From: Mytilisepta virgata | Lineage: Eukaryota; Mollusca; Bivalvia; Mytilida; Mytilidae | Reading direction: 5' to 3' | Assembly: GCA_028015205.1 (NCBI GenBank) | Contig: CM051519.1 | Span: 37,739,979-37,803,978, forward strand | DNA: 64,000 nucleotides | In this document: positions 1-11,613 of the stretch, one piece after another | Position numbering within the stretch: position 1 is the first letter of the stretch | Layout: the number at the start of each line of letters is the position of its first letter | Program-made: the position numbers and the translations under genes | Notes under the pieces: generated by a model | The model's database searches: none | Seen by the model: the letters and a program-made list of their open reading frames with translations, nothing else | What the model was told of the DNA's origin: nothing

Positions 1-1265
1 TTTTCATATAGAGATTGCACTGCCGATAAGAATCGTCCATTTATTCCGGCTTTCCTGAGTTTGAACCACAGCATATCCCTCGGAACTGAATCAAATGCTT
101 TCCTCATGTCCAAAAAGCTAACAAAGGTTGATTGTTTTGAAATTTTTCTATTTGAAATGACAGAAAACAAACTATAAATATGTTCTTCACAGCTTCGCTT
201 AGTACGGAAGCCGTTTTGTTCTTCACAAAGGATGTCATTTTCCTCAAGTAGTTTATTCAATCGCATATTTAGCACACTGCAGTATATCTTACTTGGAACC
301 GACATTAGCGTTATGCCCCGGTAATTCAGTGGGTTTCTGTTATCGTTTGTCCCAGGTTTTAAGATTGGGTGAACAATTCCTTGAGTCCATTGTTCAGGAA
401 CTTTACTTAGATCAAAACATCCTTTGCATATCACATACAAAAGTTCGATCGCCGCTTCATTCTTAAGTATCTCAGCTGGTATCTCATCGAAACCTGCGGC
501 TTTTCTTAGCTTAGCATTTGCAACAGCTTGCGAAATTTCTTCTCTAGTGATTTCACCATTAATTTCATTTAAGTCAAGGTTTCTAATTTCATCTAAATTT
601 TCTGGTACGTGAGCGTCAGAATTTGCAGAAAAAAGTTGTTCAAAGTCTGATTTCCATTTATCGAGCACTTTATCTTTGTCTGAGGTCAACTTTCCTTCTG
701 AATCGATAGTTTCCCACGGTATCTGATTTGTTCTTTCGTTTATGATCCCCAATTTTCCTATACTTTTCCAGAATTCTCGTTTATTTCTAGAATTTAGTTT
801 TTCTTCCAGTTCATGTTCTTTCTGAGCTTGATGTTTTCTCTTATATTTACGATTTAGTTTGTCAAATTGTTTTCTTTCACTACAAAACGTTTCCTTCAAA
901 ACTCGTTTTCTATTTGAACATCCTTTGAAACTAAGCCATTCGTTTTCACGCTGACATGCTAAATTCCATTGTGTTTGCAGTGCCTCATTCCAATAAGGTT
1001 TGTATCGTGATTTTGCGCGTTTGTTTAACGAGGGTTGTTTTCGCAAAGGCAGTTTATCTCCCATTTCTTGCATTAATAATTCATGAAAGTCATTATACGC
1101 TGATTGAACATCACGGTCAGTATTTATTGAATTCTCAATTTTCGTTATCGTTTCTAGGACTTTTTGTCTAACGTTGTCTCCCAGAAGAAAGTCATTTGGC
1201 ACGTTACGGACATCACGTTTATTTCTAACAGTACTTTCTTTCCGTTCATTTTTCTCTTCATTGAA
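1..1265 (-). mobile_element. LINE reverse-transcriptase fragment, truncated by window edge
   Basis: Read on the minus strand, one frame stays open to the left edge and encodes the linker and N-terminal half of a non-LTR retrotransposon reverse transcriptase. Recognisable blocks, 5' to 3', are KPYWNEALQTQWNLA, KREFWKSIGKLG, LRKAAGFDEIPAEIL, NYRGITLMSVPSKIYCSVLN, EEQNGFRTKRSCEEHI and SFLDMRKAFDSVPRDMLWFK. The last is the RT block with the first catalytic aspartate (the D of FLDM). The YADD block would lie beyond the left edge. No stop interrupts the frame from about 1260 to 1, so this copy is better kept than most LINEs here. It differs clearly from the LINE family at 24.8-41.4 kb. Clade not assigned. 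Confidence 0.88.
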
Positions 1266-1553
1266 GGGACACTTAATGTTAAATAATATTATAGCTAGTG
1301 ATTGTTGAATAAAGCTAATGAATGTCGATTTTTGAATATTAGCTTGACATTATTAAATACTTCCCCGTTTCCATTCTCTATTCTATATGGGTATTGTCAC
1401 TAGAAGTTGCCCGGGATAAAAGTTAATTTTGTTTAATCAGTTTTTGACAAGTATACACGGCTGACAAGCCGCTGCAAACTGCAAAATCCAAAAAGAGCCA
1501 AACGATATTCGTAGGATCTTCAATATGTTTGAAATGAATTACTAATTTAGTTA

Positions 1554-1559
1554 TTTATT
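1554..1559 (-). terminator. Polyadenylation signal AATAAA
   Basis: AATAAA on the minus strand, about 104 nt downstream of the stop at 1663 of the secreted-peptide gene. The spacing is normal for a last exon, which supports exon 2 being terminal. Confidence 0.5.
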
Positions 1560-1662
1560 GAAATATGAAAAAAATCAAACTATTTTTTAAATTAGTTACA
1601 TTAAGGTAGATCATATCTGATACACTGGGCATCTTGTTCGGGCATCTAAATATATATTTCAA

Positions 1663-4600
1663 CTAGCAAATTGACAAAAATGTATAAATAGCAAAATTAT
1701 AAAAACATTTTCTAAAAAGAACCTTTTCAGGGGACATAATTGGCGGGAAATGAAATGTAAAGGTAAGTTTAGTTTTTGGAAATAGCAAGATAAAAAGAAC
1801 GGTGACACCAATTTTTCTTTTAAGAATATGAAAGCATGTCAGATATGTGTATGGATATGGTGGCGGACGAGGTGGTCGTTGTGCAATAGTTTTACAAAAC
1901 TTTGTTCTACCGGGGCATAATGTCTTTCCTGGAATAAATTCTTTATTCCATTTACAAAATCTTCTGCATTTACCGTCAATATCTTTGTATCTTAGGCTAT
2001 CTGAAAAAAATAAAGGGAAATAATTTATGACAAAAGTTGACATGCCTACAAGTATTACCAAAGAAACCAATGATTCAAACGTGCTTAAATTCTTTTATGC
2101 TCAATCTTCTACAGTTCTATTCTTGCTAAAGGTGGATCTTCTCTAACTAAAAAAGTTGATCACATTTGCTAGATAAACATGCTCTCCTGACAGGGCCATT
2201 TGAGCTAGTGTTATCACTTGTCGTGCGTCTTTTGACAATTCATTTGAAACCGCTGTGCCAAGTTGAATCAAAATTTCTCCCTATTCGGGTCTACGGTATA
2301 GTGTAAAGAGGTTATATATTTTCAGAATTCAATTTTCGACAGTATATTTATAGTTACCATGGTACAAATGTAGAGGTAGTTTTTTTAGTCGAATACAAAC
2401 GTTCTTTGATCCACTGACAAAATACTTGTGAGATTTTATTGGCATTTAAGAATAGTTAAATATATAAATCGAGGAAGACACCTTAGAGGTCATATTTTCC
2501 CACATTAAAGCATGGTAGAGCTATCTTTTGCTATAGGTTTTAAATATGCTGACAATTAAAAATAATCGTTTCTTCTCCATTAAGGTGCGTGGTAGATATT
2601 AATTCGATTTGATAGTCCAAACGTTTAATTTCATCTTCCGCTGGCATAGTTGAATATATAATTTATGATCAATAATAAACGCTTTTTAGTGATTAACTAC
2701 ATCTCACCTATATAAATGTGCTTGAAATAAAGATTCTACCGATACTCGAATATCAGTCTAATATCTTGAGTTTATTACATTGAGCGTGATGAAATACCGG
2801 GATTTCCGAGTGAAATCAAATCCGATAATTCACCCACTGAAATCAAAGTCATATTTCACTCTAGGAAGTGACGTAACAATAGCCGTCGCCAACGATGTTG
2901 CTATACAAACGTTGTCGCGTAGTCGCATAAAAACATAATCCGTTGTATTTTCTCGTTAAATTTTATGAATACACGGAATATGTCAATGTAATAAACAGAA
3001 TAACTAATCTCGAAATTCGAATAACGTGATCGTACTCGTGAATTAATGTGTTGTTCGGTAACTCGTTGTAGATTTTTAGGTATTCGCATTTCCAGATTAG
3101 TTATACTAAAATTCACCTCAAAATACATGACAAGTAATAGCTTTTCTAAAAAGCTAGCCGTCTCTTAGCTTTTTATTATTAAAGAGTATTATTTTTTATG
3201 TATTATTAAATGTTCGTAATGTCATCACATTAAACTTTCACTTATTATACCTTTCAATGGATATATAACTACATATTTTTTTAAAGTCTGTGTTTTGATA
3301 GCTTCTTTTGGGCTGCCTTTTTTTACTAAAGGATATTCAAAGATTTAAATTTTTTATACTTGATTTTTTTTAATTGCCATACAGAAATATTTAATAGCCT
3401 TTATCTTTAAAGTTAACTTCCGAAACGTAAGGGTGACATTTGGCGATATCTATGACAATATTTATGTTGTGAAATGTATGATTGTGGTAAAATTTGTAAA
3501 ATTTAACAATCATACATGTAAATACAATAAGGCTATTAATAAAAAGTACAAAGACTAGTATACATGTACTGAGTTAAATCAAGTTTTCAGCTCTTTCATA
3601 TGAAAGACAAATCAGTGATCTTCCCCTCGTTGGGTTATTCTTATTCCAAATGAATGAATATTTTATTAGTCTAGAAATAAAGAAATCGTGTTAATTAGTC
3701 AAGTTTTATGGAAATGAAGAAAGTACTAAAATAAAGAGTCCAAATCCGATACCTTGTGGGATTAGAAGACATTTACTAGGTTTCAATTTTCTAAACCAAT
3801 CAACGTACTTGATTCATCTTCAGTCGGTATTATCTTCCTATCAGGTAGAAGATAGAATTCATTACGCAGAATGTCCACAATTCAACTCTTAATACCGTCT
3901 CAGAGGAGACGGTAACAAAAGAAGATGATAAACAAAACTCTACAAAAAAGTGATGTCTTTACACCAGGAGTTACCTAGCCCTGAGAATAATCTACGTATC
4001 CCAAGGCCGGTATTTTCGGTAGGCCGAAGTTGCTCATGATCATTAAATATTTAGCTGTCCCCTTTACAAAAAACGGGGGGTGGGGGTATTGTAATGTAGT
4101 CCGTCCGTAGTGTCCCAAGAAATCTCAAAGACCATATAAGATGGAAACTCGAAACTATGTAAGATGGTGTAGTTGGGGAAGAAAGTTTGAATATTTAAAG
4201 TTTACCCGCTGTGGTAAAATTACGGATTTCGCAGTATCCAGTAAATGTTGAAATCTCCTAAAATATTTAAGCTGGGATGATGAAAAATGTATGTTGGCTC
4301 ATATTATATGCCATAAGTGCATAATAATTGGTCGAAATGTATTATTCGAGATATCCAGTAATAGTGAATTCTTCCGTTTTGGGGCATTATCTATGATAAA
4401 CAGGTGCACGAAACCGTGTCGGTCAGTCATGGATAGTTCGACAAATCAGAATTCTTTTGTCATACCTTTTGACCAATCAGGCGTAATTTTATTTAACTTT
4501 ATTGTCTGTGCTCAATGAATTTACCAGTACCTAGTAACAGGAAACCTAAAAATCGAGTAAAAATTGAGGAAAGTATTAAAATTGTCAAAAAAATAAAGAA

Positions 4601-7580
4601 CAATTTTCATTCAGTAATTCTGGTTATGAACCAAAATATTTTACCAAACCCTTGTGGGTTTTTCTGGCTTCCCCTAACAAAACTTCAAAAAAAGAATAAA
4701 TAAAAAACCGATTGTCCAAGAACCCCTTTTACACAACTGAAGATAGAAACATGAAATCAGGTGTATTAATATCAATATAAGAGTTGACTGGGCAAAGGAT
4801 TTCAGAGTATGGATATATACCCTGAGGGTACAATATTTCGAAATATCCAGTAAAAGTGAAATCTTTTTAAAAATTCAGTATAGGATGTTGAAACTTGTAT
4901 GGTATATTATATGTGTCATGACTGGTTTCTGGGAAGAGTGGAAATATGATATCTCATGTTCTTGGTTGCTTGTTTGATTACCCCCTTTACCCTACCCGAC
5001 TTTTGTCTTTGTCTCGAGATTTCTGAGTACTTACATCCCAGCTCATTTGTTCTTACAGGGGTGACATGTCTGAGGCGGATCACCCCAACAAGAGTTCTTT
5101 GTTAAGTTGGCTAGAACAATTTACTCTCGATTAAAACTTAGAAAAATTATGTAGAAACATAAATAGCACTGAAAAATTAACATTAACATTTTTGAAAGAA
5201 TCTACAGAGATTGGAATCTGGGACCCTAAGTATATTGTACAGACGTCTTAACCACTAGACTACGGAAGCTCACACTGAAGAAGTGTTAATTTAACCTATA
5301 TAAACATTATGTTATGGGTTCCAATGGGGTATTCAATATATAATATATATAAAAGTAAATATATAACGTATAATAGTACTGACATCTTTACTTTAAGTTT
5401 ATTATTATTTACCCCGAATGAGCTGGGATGTGAAATAGTTATCCCACTCCGACTCGTGTCTGTATAAGATCACCCCTCGCACACCTCGTCTTCGTGGGAT
5501 AACTATTACTGATTAGCCCGTCTGATTTTCTAAACTATAATCCTCTCCAGGTAAAAATTGATTACCATTCAGTCTTGTAATGTCACATGTGAAATTGAAT
5601 AACTTTTGTTCGAACGTGAAAAAAATATCTTTAATACAAGTACAATGTATATTTAAGGACAGAACTATTTGATCTTTTTAGAGGAGGAGAAAGAAGGTTT
5701 TTGGGTCTCTTGCAGCCAAATATTCTTTGGAATAAAAAAATGTTTTTAAATAAAATAAATCCAACACAAATACGAACAAATACGAACAAATATTGAATAA
5801 ATTATTTCGATAGGAATGCTCCTGAAAAAGAACATAAATTTTAAAAATTAAATATTAAAACCAAGTTTAAAAAAAAATATATATATACTCTCTCAAAAAA
5901 GAAACGCAACATACAGAAAATAGGAAATTTACTTCATATATTATTTTCATAATTTATGATATAAATAATTTACACAGGAATGCAAAAATTGGCACACTTC
6001 TTGTTCATGAGTTCTTTTACCTTGGAATATCACAGTTTGTCACATATTGTCAATAAATCACTCATAAATTGTCAATATCTGGTATGTCCACCATTTGCTT
6101 GTAACACAGCCCCGACTCTTCTTGGCATAGATTGAATTAAACGCTGAGTTCGAACACGCGGTATCCTTTGCCGCTCAAACTGAAGTGCCTGCTGTAATTG
6201 TTGCAGATTTTGCGGTGGTGGTTGTCGTTGGCGCACGCGCCGATCCACTTCATCCGACAAATGTTCAATTGGATTAAGATCGGGTGATCGTGACGGCCAA
6301 CGGATCACATTGACATTCTGTTGTTCTAAAAAGTCTACTGTTACACGTGCTGTATGTGGTCGGGCATTGTCGTGCTGAAAAATTTCTCTCCGAATGTCAA
6401 TTACGGGCAATAAATGAGGTCGTAAAATTTCGTCTCTATACCTAACAGCGTTCAGATTGCCTTGGATATGTATCAGCTGTGTGTTTCTGGCATAAGAAAT
6501 AGCGGCCCACATCATAACACTGCCTCCGCCAAAATTGTCTCTCTCCACAACACAGTTTTGCGCAAAACGTTCGTTTCGGCGCCTATACACACGTATGCGA
6601 CCATCTCGCTTTTCCAGTTGAAAACGTGACTCATCGCTGAACCATACTCTTCTCCAGTTCTGTAAATTCCATGCACGAACTGTAGTACACCATCTAACCC
6701 TCGCTCGGCGGTGTTGGCGTCTCAGTGTTGCTCCAAAGTAAGGTCTTCTTGCCCTCAATCCATGAGAACGTAACCGATTGCGTACTGTCTGTGCTGATAT
6801 ACGGCGCAACCGAGGGACGTTTACAGCTGTTTCTGTTGCAGCAATAGTCCTATTCCGCAGATGGAAAAGTCTGATGTAACGATCTTGCGCCCTGGTTGTA
6901 ACACGCGGGCGCCCTGAACGTGGCCGATCTGTCGTAGTACCAAGCTGCAGGTAGCGTCCCCAAAGGCGTGAAATTGTGCTACGATGAACATTGTACGTTA
7001 CAGCAACAGCATTCTGTGATTCTCCGGCCTCTAGTCGTCCGATAGCGATATTCCGGGTAGCAGCGTCTAACCTTGGCATAGCGTCACCTCATCAGAATTT
7101 TATTTTACGAATGCATTCATGAAAAGAAATACCGGGTTTTTATACCGACTGACTGAGCTAAAAAATAACCCATGATTTGCACGTGAAAGTCGACCCAGTT
7201 TTTGGCAATGCGTAAATCGTAGGGTGTCCCAGATTGCGACCAAAGTCGTTTACGGGTGGATGAATTTAAATGATTGTACCTGGAAACTTTTTATGAAGGT
7301 GTAATTATGATCATGTGTACATATATTTTGATATTTATTGGTTATTTGTCCGGAAAAATAATATTTCAAAAAGATAATCTGATGTTGCGTTTCTTTTTTG
7401 AGAGAGTATATATATTAATATCTGTTTTTAAAACATGCCACTACTTACTTTTTTTGGACTACATATGTATATATAAATTTAAAAAAATTAAAAAAAAAAG
7501 CATAATATAAATTTACCTAATTTAGCTAATTTAACAGCAACTAGGAAAATCAAAAGCAGTGCTACTCCTTTGAAAGCCAT
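1663..7580 (-). CDS. Secreted cysteine-rich, proline-containing peptide (defensin-like candidate), two exons
   Basis: Exon 1 is 7580-7517: ATG then MAFKGVALLLIFLVAVKLAKL, a typical signal peptide, ending in phase 1 at a GTAAAT donor. Exon 2 is 2000-1663, behind a strong acceptor (T-rich tract then CAG, 2001-2003). The frames join as G|AT to give DSLRYKDIDGKC. The mature region has KCRRFC, TLCPGRTKFCK and QRPPRPPPYPYTY, so it is basic, with spacing C-x3-C-x12-C-x6-C followed by a proline-rich stretch. An AATAAA lies about 100 nt past the stop. The spacing fits cysteines 2, 3, 4 and 6 of a beta-defensin pattern; the positions of cysteines 1 and 5 lack Cys. The roughly 133-residue product has a hydrophobic C-terminal tail that may be readthrough of an unrecognised donor. 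The host-defence role is inference. The 5.5-kb intron contains two mobile elements. Confidence 0.68.
2001..5032 (-). other. Distal part of the intron of the secreted-peptide gene
   Basis: AT-rich non-coding sequence with no ORF I could support. Degenerate repeated segments sharing the phrase ATCCAGTAA are visible near 4235, 4350 and 4850, suggesting an old tandem repeat. The ORF-sized stretches here have no recognisable domain. Confidence 0.4.
5033..5510. mobile_element. TIR element with tRNA-like core and hairpin end, copy 1
   Basis: Begins ACATCCCAGCTC (5033-5044) and has the inverted match GAGCTGGGATGT at 5420-5431. Between them, on the minus strand, is a tRNA-like segment (about 5200-5275) with an A-box-like TAGTCTAGTGG and a decayed B box. 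It continues past the second terminal repeat into a hairpin-forming tail (AGTTATCCCACT ... GTGGGATAACT) whose loop is shortened compared with copies 2 and 3. It carries no coding sequence and is presumably non-autonomous. Confidence 0.75.
5888..7406 (-). mobile_element. Tc1/mariner-type transposon, apparently complete
   Basis: The ends match as inverted repeats for about 24 bp: CTCTCTCAAAAAAGAAACGC begins at 5888, and its reverse complement ends at 7406. Both sides are flanked by TA (5886-5887 and 7407-7408), the target duplication of this superfamily. The 1519-bp element contains one uninterrupted transposase ORF on the minus strand. It sits inside the intron of the secreted-peptide gene, in the same orientation as that gene. 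Near-perfect TIRs, a clean TA duplication and an open transposase suggest a recent insertion. Confidence 0.93.
6072..7079 (-). CDS. Tc1-type transposase (DD34E), 335 aa
   Basis: Cut-and-paste transposase that would bind the element's TIRs and integrate at TA. The N-terminal 105 residues hold the two helix-turn-helix units separated by the GRPR motif (about 56-59). The catalytic core follows: FSDESRF gives D149, QHDNARPHTA gives D237, and SPDLNPIEHL gives E272. The 34 residues between D237 and E272 make it DD34E. It ends GGHTRY, as does the frame-restored C-terminus of the second family at 34.7 kb. Length is normal for the family. One deviation is EHLSDEV where the usual motif is EHLWDE; serine replaces tryptophan two residues past the catalytic glutamate. 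No stop or frameshift is visible. Confidence 0.95.
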   Translation of the reverse strand: MPRLDAATRNIAIGRLEAGESQNAVAVTYNVHRSTISRLWGRYLQLGTTTDRPRSGRPRVTTRAQDRYIRLFHLRNRTIAATETAVNVPRLRRISAQTVRNRLRSHGLRARRPYFGATLRRQHRRARVRWCTTVRAWNLQNWRRVWFSDESRFQLEKRDGRIRVYRRRNERFAQNCVVERDNFGGGSVMMWAAISYARNTQLIHIQGNLNAVRYRDEILRPHLLPVIDIRREIFQHDNARPHTARVTVDFLEQQNVNVIRWPSRSPDLNPIEHLSDEVDRRVRQRQPPPQNLQQLQQALQFERQRIPRVRTQRLIQSMPRRVGAVLQANGGHTRY

Positions 7581-9178
7581 GGCTAAAATGATCTCTCCGG
7601 GAAAACAAAAGATGCGGCTTTATCATGCTTTTCAAATTTATGAAGTACCTGTTAATCAATAAAAGCAAAAAAAACAATAAGGAGAAAAAATATCAAAGGT
7701 TGTACAGTTTGAAGTCATTGAAGTGAGAGAAAAAAACGATTACTAAAAAAATGTATTACAAAGTTAATAGTCATAGATGTCATAAGCTTCTTAAATGCTG
7801 TTGAAAAGTTTTATACTAGCTATCAACATTATCAACATCTTTTTGCTAAATACCCGGCTTCCAGAAAAAAAACTTATCATGAACGTGTTTTCTCATCCTA
7901 GTTTCTATCGTAATATCATGAATAAATACAAAAGCCACAGAAACATGGAAGTTACTTATAATAAGATCTTTTCACAGCGAGGGTTACAAATATGAAATTT
8001 TGTATAATTCCGTAAAAATTGCTCTTTCTCCCAATGACTTGAAGACTTTAAATTTATTCTGCTCTCTCACGAATCATATGCAACTATATATATCGATCAT
8101 AATTAAGTTAGGTAACTCTGTTTAGACTTATTAACTGGTTACCCAATACCGTGACTGTACTGGTCCCGTTCATACCAAGCATTCATCGTACTTCGATAAC
8201 TCTGTATTGGTTATAGCACGTACTCCTCGTCTTCACTTTAAAAAACTTTTTATTTGAAATATGTAGTAACATTTCACGTAGATTATAATTTTTAGTTTGT
8301 TGTTGTTTTTTTACGATTTTATATTTGGTTTTGTTCGACTTGTGTATTTCATACATTTTAGTCGTTTTACGGCCCTTCTGACAGCCCACCATTTCCATTT
8401 ATTTTTCTTGTTATCTATTGTCGCATGAGCTGTTTCGCAACATACTTAGTTTTTTGTATAATTCCAATATATGAAATTGTGACAATAATTAATAATATGA
8501 AATTTATCCCCAATTTATACAAACTGTCAAAAGTACACGTGATAAAGGGTTATGGTGCAGGTTTTTTAAAAAAATTTTAAGCCACTAGAAAAGCGATTTT
8601 TTTGGGGTAAAATTTATTCGAGTTTTACCTGAAGTAATCTTACATCTAAAGAAATTTGTTCTGCGCAATTAACATGCTGTGTGTTCCAGGTAATTATAAC
8701 TAATTAACGATTTGACATGTATATTGCACCTTGACTGTCCGGATGTTTATTGTCCTAACCCTTAATTAAGGTACACAGGTACATTGTATGTATACAGGTA
8801 AACTGTTTGCTGACCAATAACAGCGTGATTTCATTTTTAACGATACATTTTTTGATAATTAATACACCATTTTAATAAAGAGGTGTGTGTAAGGGGGGAT
8901 CACGAAGAATGCAGAGATGAAATATAATTTCAAATGTCAGATAAGTAACATTTAAATTTATTTTAAATTAATAATTTAGGACAACCGCTTGTAGCCTCTG
9001 GCTGTTGGTAATCCTCGTTAAATAAATAAAGAATTAAACTAAATTATCTTTTTGGTATTTATATATTAAAAATTTGACATATTATATGATTAATTCTATT
9101 TACTCGTATATATATTTACTTTGTTATGACAAGGTAGAAGCTGATTGGGATGAGTGCCATCTTGAATAATAATAGTAA
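7581..9178. other. Upstream flank of the secreted-peptide gene, no gene seen
   Basis: AT-rich sequence containing whatever promoter drives the minus-strand gene starting at 7580. I could not identify a convincing TATA box. Short ORFs here lack recognisable domains. Confidence 0.35.
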
Positions 9179-9468
9179 TGTAACAGTAGAGCATGATTTG
9201 TCTCCCAAAATTACCTACCGCACCAACCGGGGATCGAACCCGGAACCTTTGGTTCAGTAGTCCACCGCTCTACCAAATGTAACAGTAGAGCATGATTTGT
9301 CTCCCAAAATTACCTACCGCACCAACCGGGGATCGAACCCGGAACCTTTGGTTCAGTAGTCCACCGCTCTACCAAGTGAGCTAACTACTGAACCAAAGGT
9401 TCCGGGTTCAATCCCCGGTTGGTGCGGTAGGTAATTTTGGGAGACAAATCATGCTCTACTGTTACAGT
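9179..9468. repeat. tRNA-derived palindromic (foldback) repeat with an extra half copy
   Basis: A unit starting TGTAACAGTAGAGCATG occurs directly at 9179-9273 and again at 9278, then returns inverted, ending GCTCTACTGTTACA near 9468. The 9278-9468 part is therefore a palindrome with arms of about 85-100 bp. The minus strand of 9318-9388 reads like a tRNA: A-box-like TAGCTCACTTGGTAGAGCGG and B box GGTTCGATCCC, with an acceptor-like GGTTGGTGC. The right arm repeats the B-box half in the opposite direction with one change (TTCAATCC). This is a tRNA-derived repeat in inverted duplication, not a functional tRNA gene. Confidence 0.8.
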
Positions 9469-10200
9469 AAAAAAAATAACACATTTCAAAATAGCTAATT
9501 TTCAAATCAGTTTGGAAGGGTATAATCAAAATTTAAACTATTGCAATTGCGATATTTCGAGAAGTTATGAATGCATTAATTAGTACATAGCACCAAACTT
9601 TTTCCCTCAGTTTTGGTTAAATCGTAATTTTATGTTTAAAAACGACAAAGAAGCCAATTTATCAGAGTTAGATTGATTTAACAGTATGGACTTAACTAGA
9701 AAATAAAACAAATTTTCAAAAGCATTTGGAAGGGTGTCTTCCCGTTTAGCCAACTTTTGAAAGTGAGGTATTATACAATATTCCCGTTTAGCCAACTTTA
9801 TATTGTAGTTAATTAGTGGGCTGTTTATTTAGTAATTATTAGGTGTCATCTTAAATTGTGACTGAAAATTTGTTCCTGTTTGGATTAACATTATATGTGA
9901 ATAGAACAGTAATATGGGGGAAATTGTTAGGATTTGATTCAAATATTTATGAAAATATTGAAATTATTTTAAAACTTATTGAAGCAAATGTCTGGTGAAT
10001 TATAATATTATTACATTTGTAAAATATTTTTGAAAGTTTAAATATGATTTAAGGGTATTTTTTACACTTATCTTCTGTAAAATTAGATTAAAAAAAGAAA
10101 GAAAAAAAAACACATTTTTTTATGAAATTGTGAGGAAACTTGAGAAAGTGTGGCCTGAAAAATCACTATGAGTAACAGGTATTCAGTCTTAATTATGCTT
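9469..10200. other. Non-coding stretch
   Basis: AT-rich sequence with no ORF or repeat structure I can support, apart from a short direct repeat (TTCCCGTTTAGCCAACTTT) at about 9739 and 9781. Confidence 0.35.
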
Positions 10201-10620
10201 CATCATCATCAATCTTTAACTTTTACAGTATGTAACAATCCTTTATATAAATTAAATACATAAATGAAACATAAAAGAGGAGTTAAGGTCACAAGTTTAG
10301 ATTCACAATTTTCAAAATTTTACCCCTGTAAGCAACACTTTTTGTAAATCAAAATTATAGAAATTAAAGCATAAAATGAAAAATGTATGAGGAGTTTAAG
10401 TCACAAGCTTAAATTTCCAGTTTTTGAAATTCGTCCCATGTGGACCCCAATTTTTAAGAATCAAAATTCGAAAACCATACTGTTTGTGACAATACTGTAT
10501 AGAAATTAAATGCATGAAGTTAAAAATGAACGAGAAGTTCTGGAGACAAGATTATCTAACAGACGCACAAACGGAGAGACGGACGGACGGACAGACGACA
10601 CCGAATTTAATTCAGTACAT
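10201..10620. repeat. Degenerate tandem repeat ending in a GACGGACG run
   Basis: Three diverged units of roughly 120-130 bp share the phrases GTCACAAG, TTTAAATTTCCAG-like and ATAGAAATTAAA(T)GCAT. They end at about 10575 in a short GGACGGACGGACAGACGAC run. The same kind of ending occurs in the tandem repeats at 14.05 and 54.49 kb. Confidence 0.5.
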
Positions 10621-11613
10621 AAAAGTCACCTAGTTCCCCACTCGATTTTTAATGAGTTCGACAGTCATAAACGACCCGACAAAATAACCAAGCGTGAAAA
10701 TCATTGGAAACAACACTAAATCAGATTATGAAATAAGATTGAAAAAAAAACAAAGAATTTAAATCAATGATAGACGCTAGTGACCATAATCGCAGGCGCA
10801 AATGATATTCAGTTGGGTTTAAATTACCCCCGCCGCGTTTATGATCAAAGATAAAAATAAAAACACCGTGAAATCAACCGGAATTATATCCAGGTCATTA
10901 GAACAATACCTTAACATTAAGGTACAGATATTATAAGAAGGATAAACAAAAGAGGTATAAACAATGAAATACTCAAGATCGCCAATCTTTCATTCGATTC
11001 TGATCATTTGCAATTAGATTAAAAATATAAAAATCCAACATTCAGATTTGAGTGAATTTAATCTGCAGAAAAAAGAAATACAATTAAAATTGTAGTTTTA
11101 CTTTAATTTACATAAAGCAATGACAAAATATAAACGATAATTTTCATTAAAAGAAAGTTTGAAAGAAAAGAAATACGTCAAGCAATATGTTGATATAATC
11201 GATAATACAGATATTGTATATTTCACATTCATAGGTATATATTTTAAACTTATTCAGGTGAGAAAATTTAGACACCCCTTACACAATGTTTTACAAACTT
11301 AAATTTTTTTCAGGATGATGAAAATATTTAACTAGATTTAGAATGCTGACAAGCGTCATTTCCGTTTATTGTCTGTAAATGATGTATCTGCCAAACTGAG
11401 AATTTTTGACCACTCATATAGCCATACTTTTCCTGAATAGCTATGAGAGGAGGTAAAAATCCTGCATTGGAACTTAAAATTTGTTTTTCAGATGAACAAA
11501 TTGAGTGTGAGCTAATCAACAGGGGTTCTTTGCTCTCTCAAACCTTTAAGAAGTTATTCACTATGAAAATAATAAGGGAATAACCATTTAACTTCAAGGG
11601 GGTTATAGTTTTT
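10621..11613. other. Non-coding stretch
   Basis: AT-rich sequence with no supported gene, RNA or repeat. Confidence 0.35.

Noticed and set aside
9318..9388. Functional tRNA gene on the minus strand
   Set aside because: A and B boxes are good, but it is embedded in a repeat with flanking copies and has no convincing acceptor pairing; tRNA-derived repeat is likelier.
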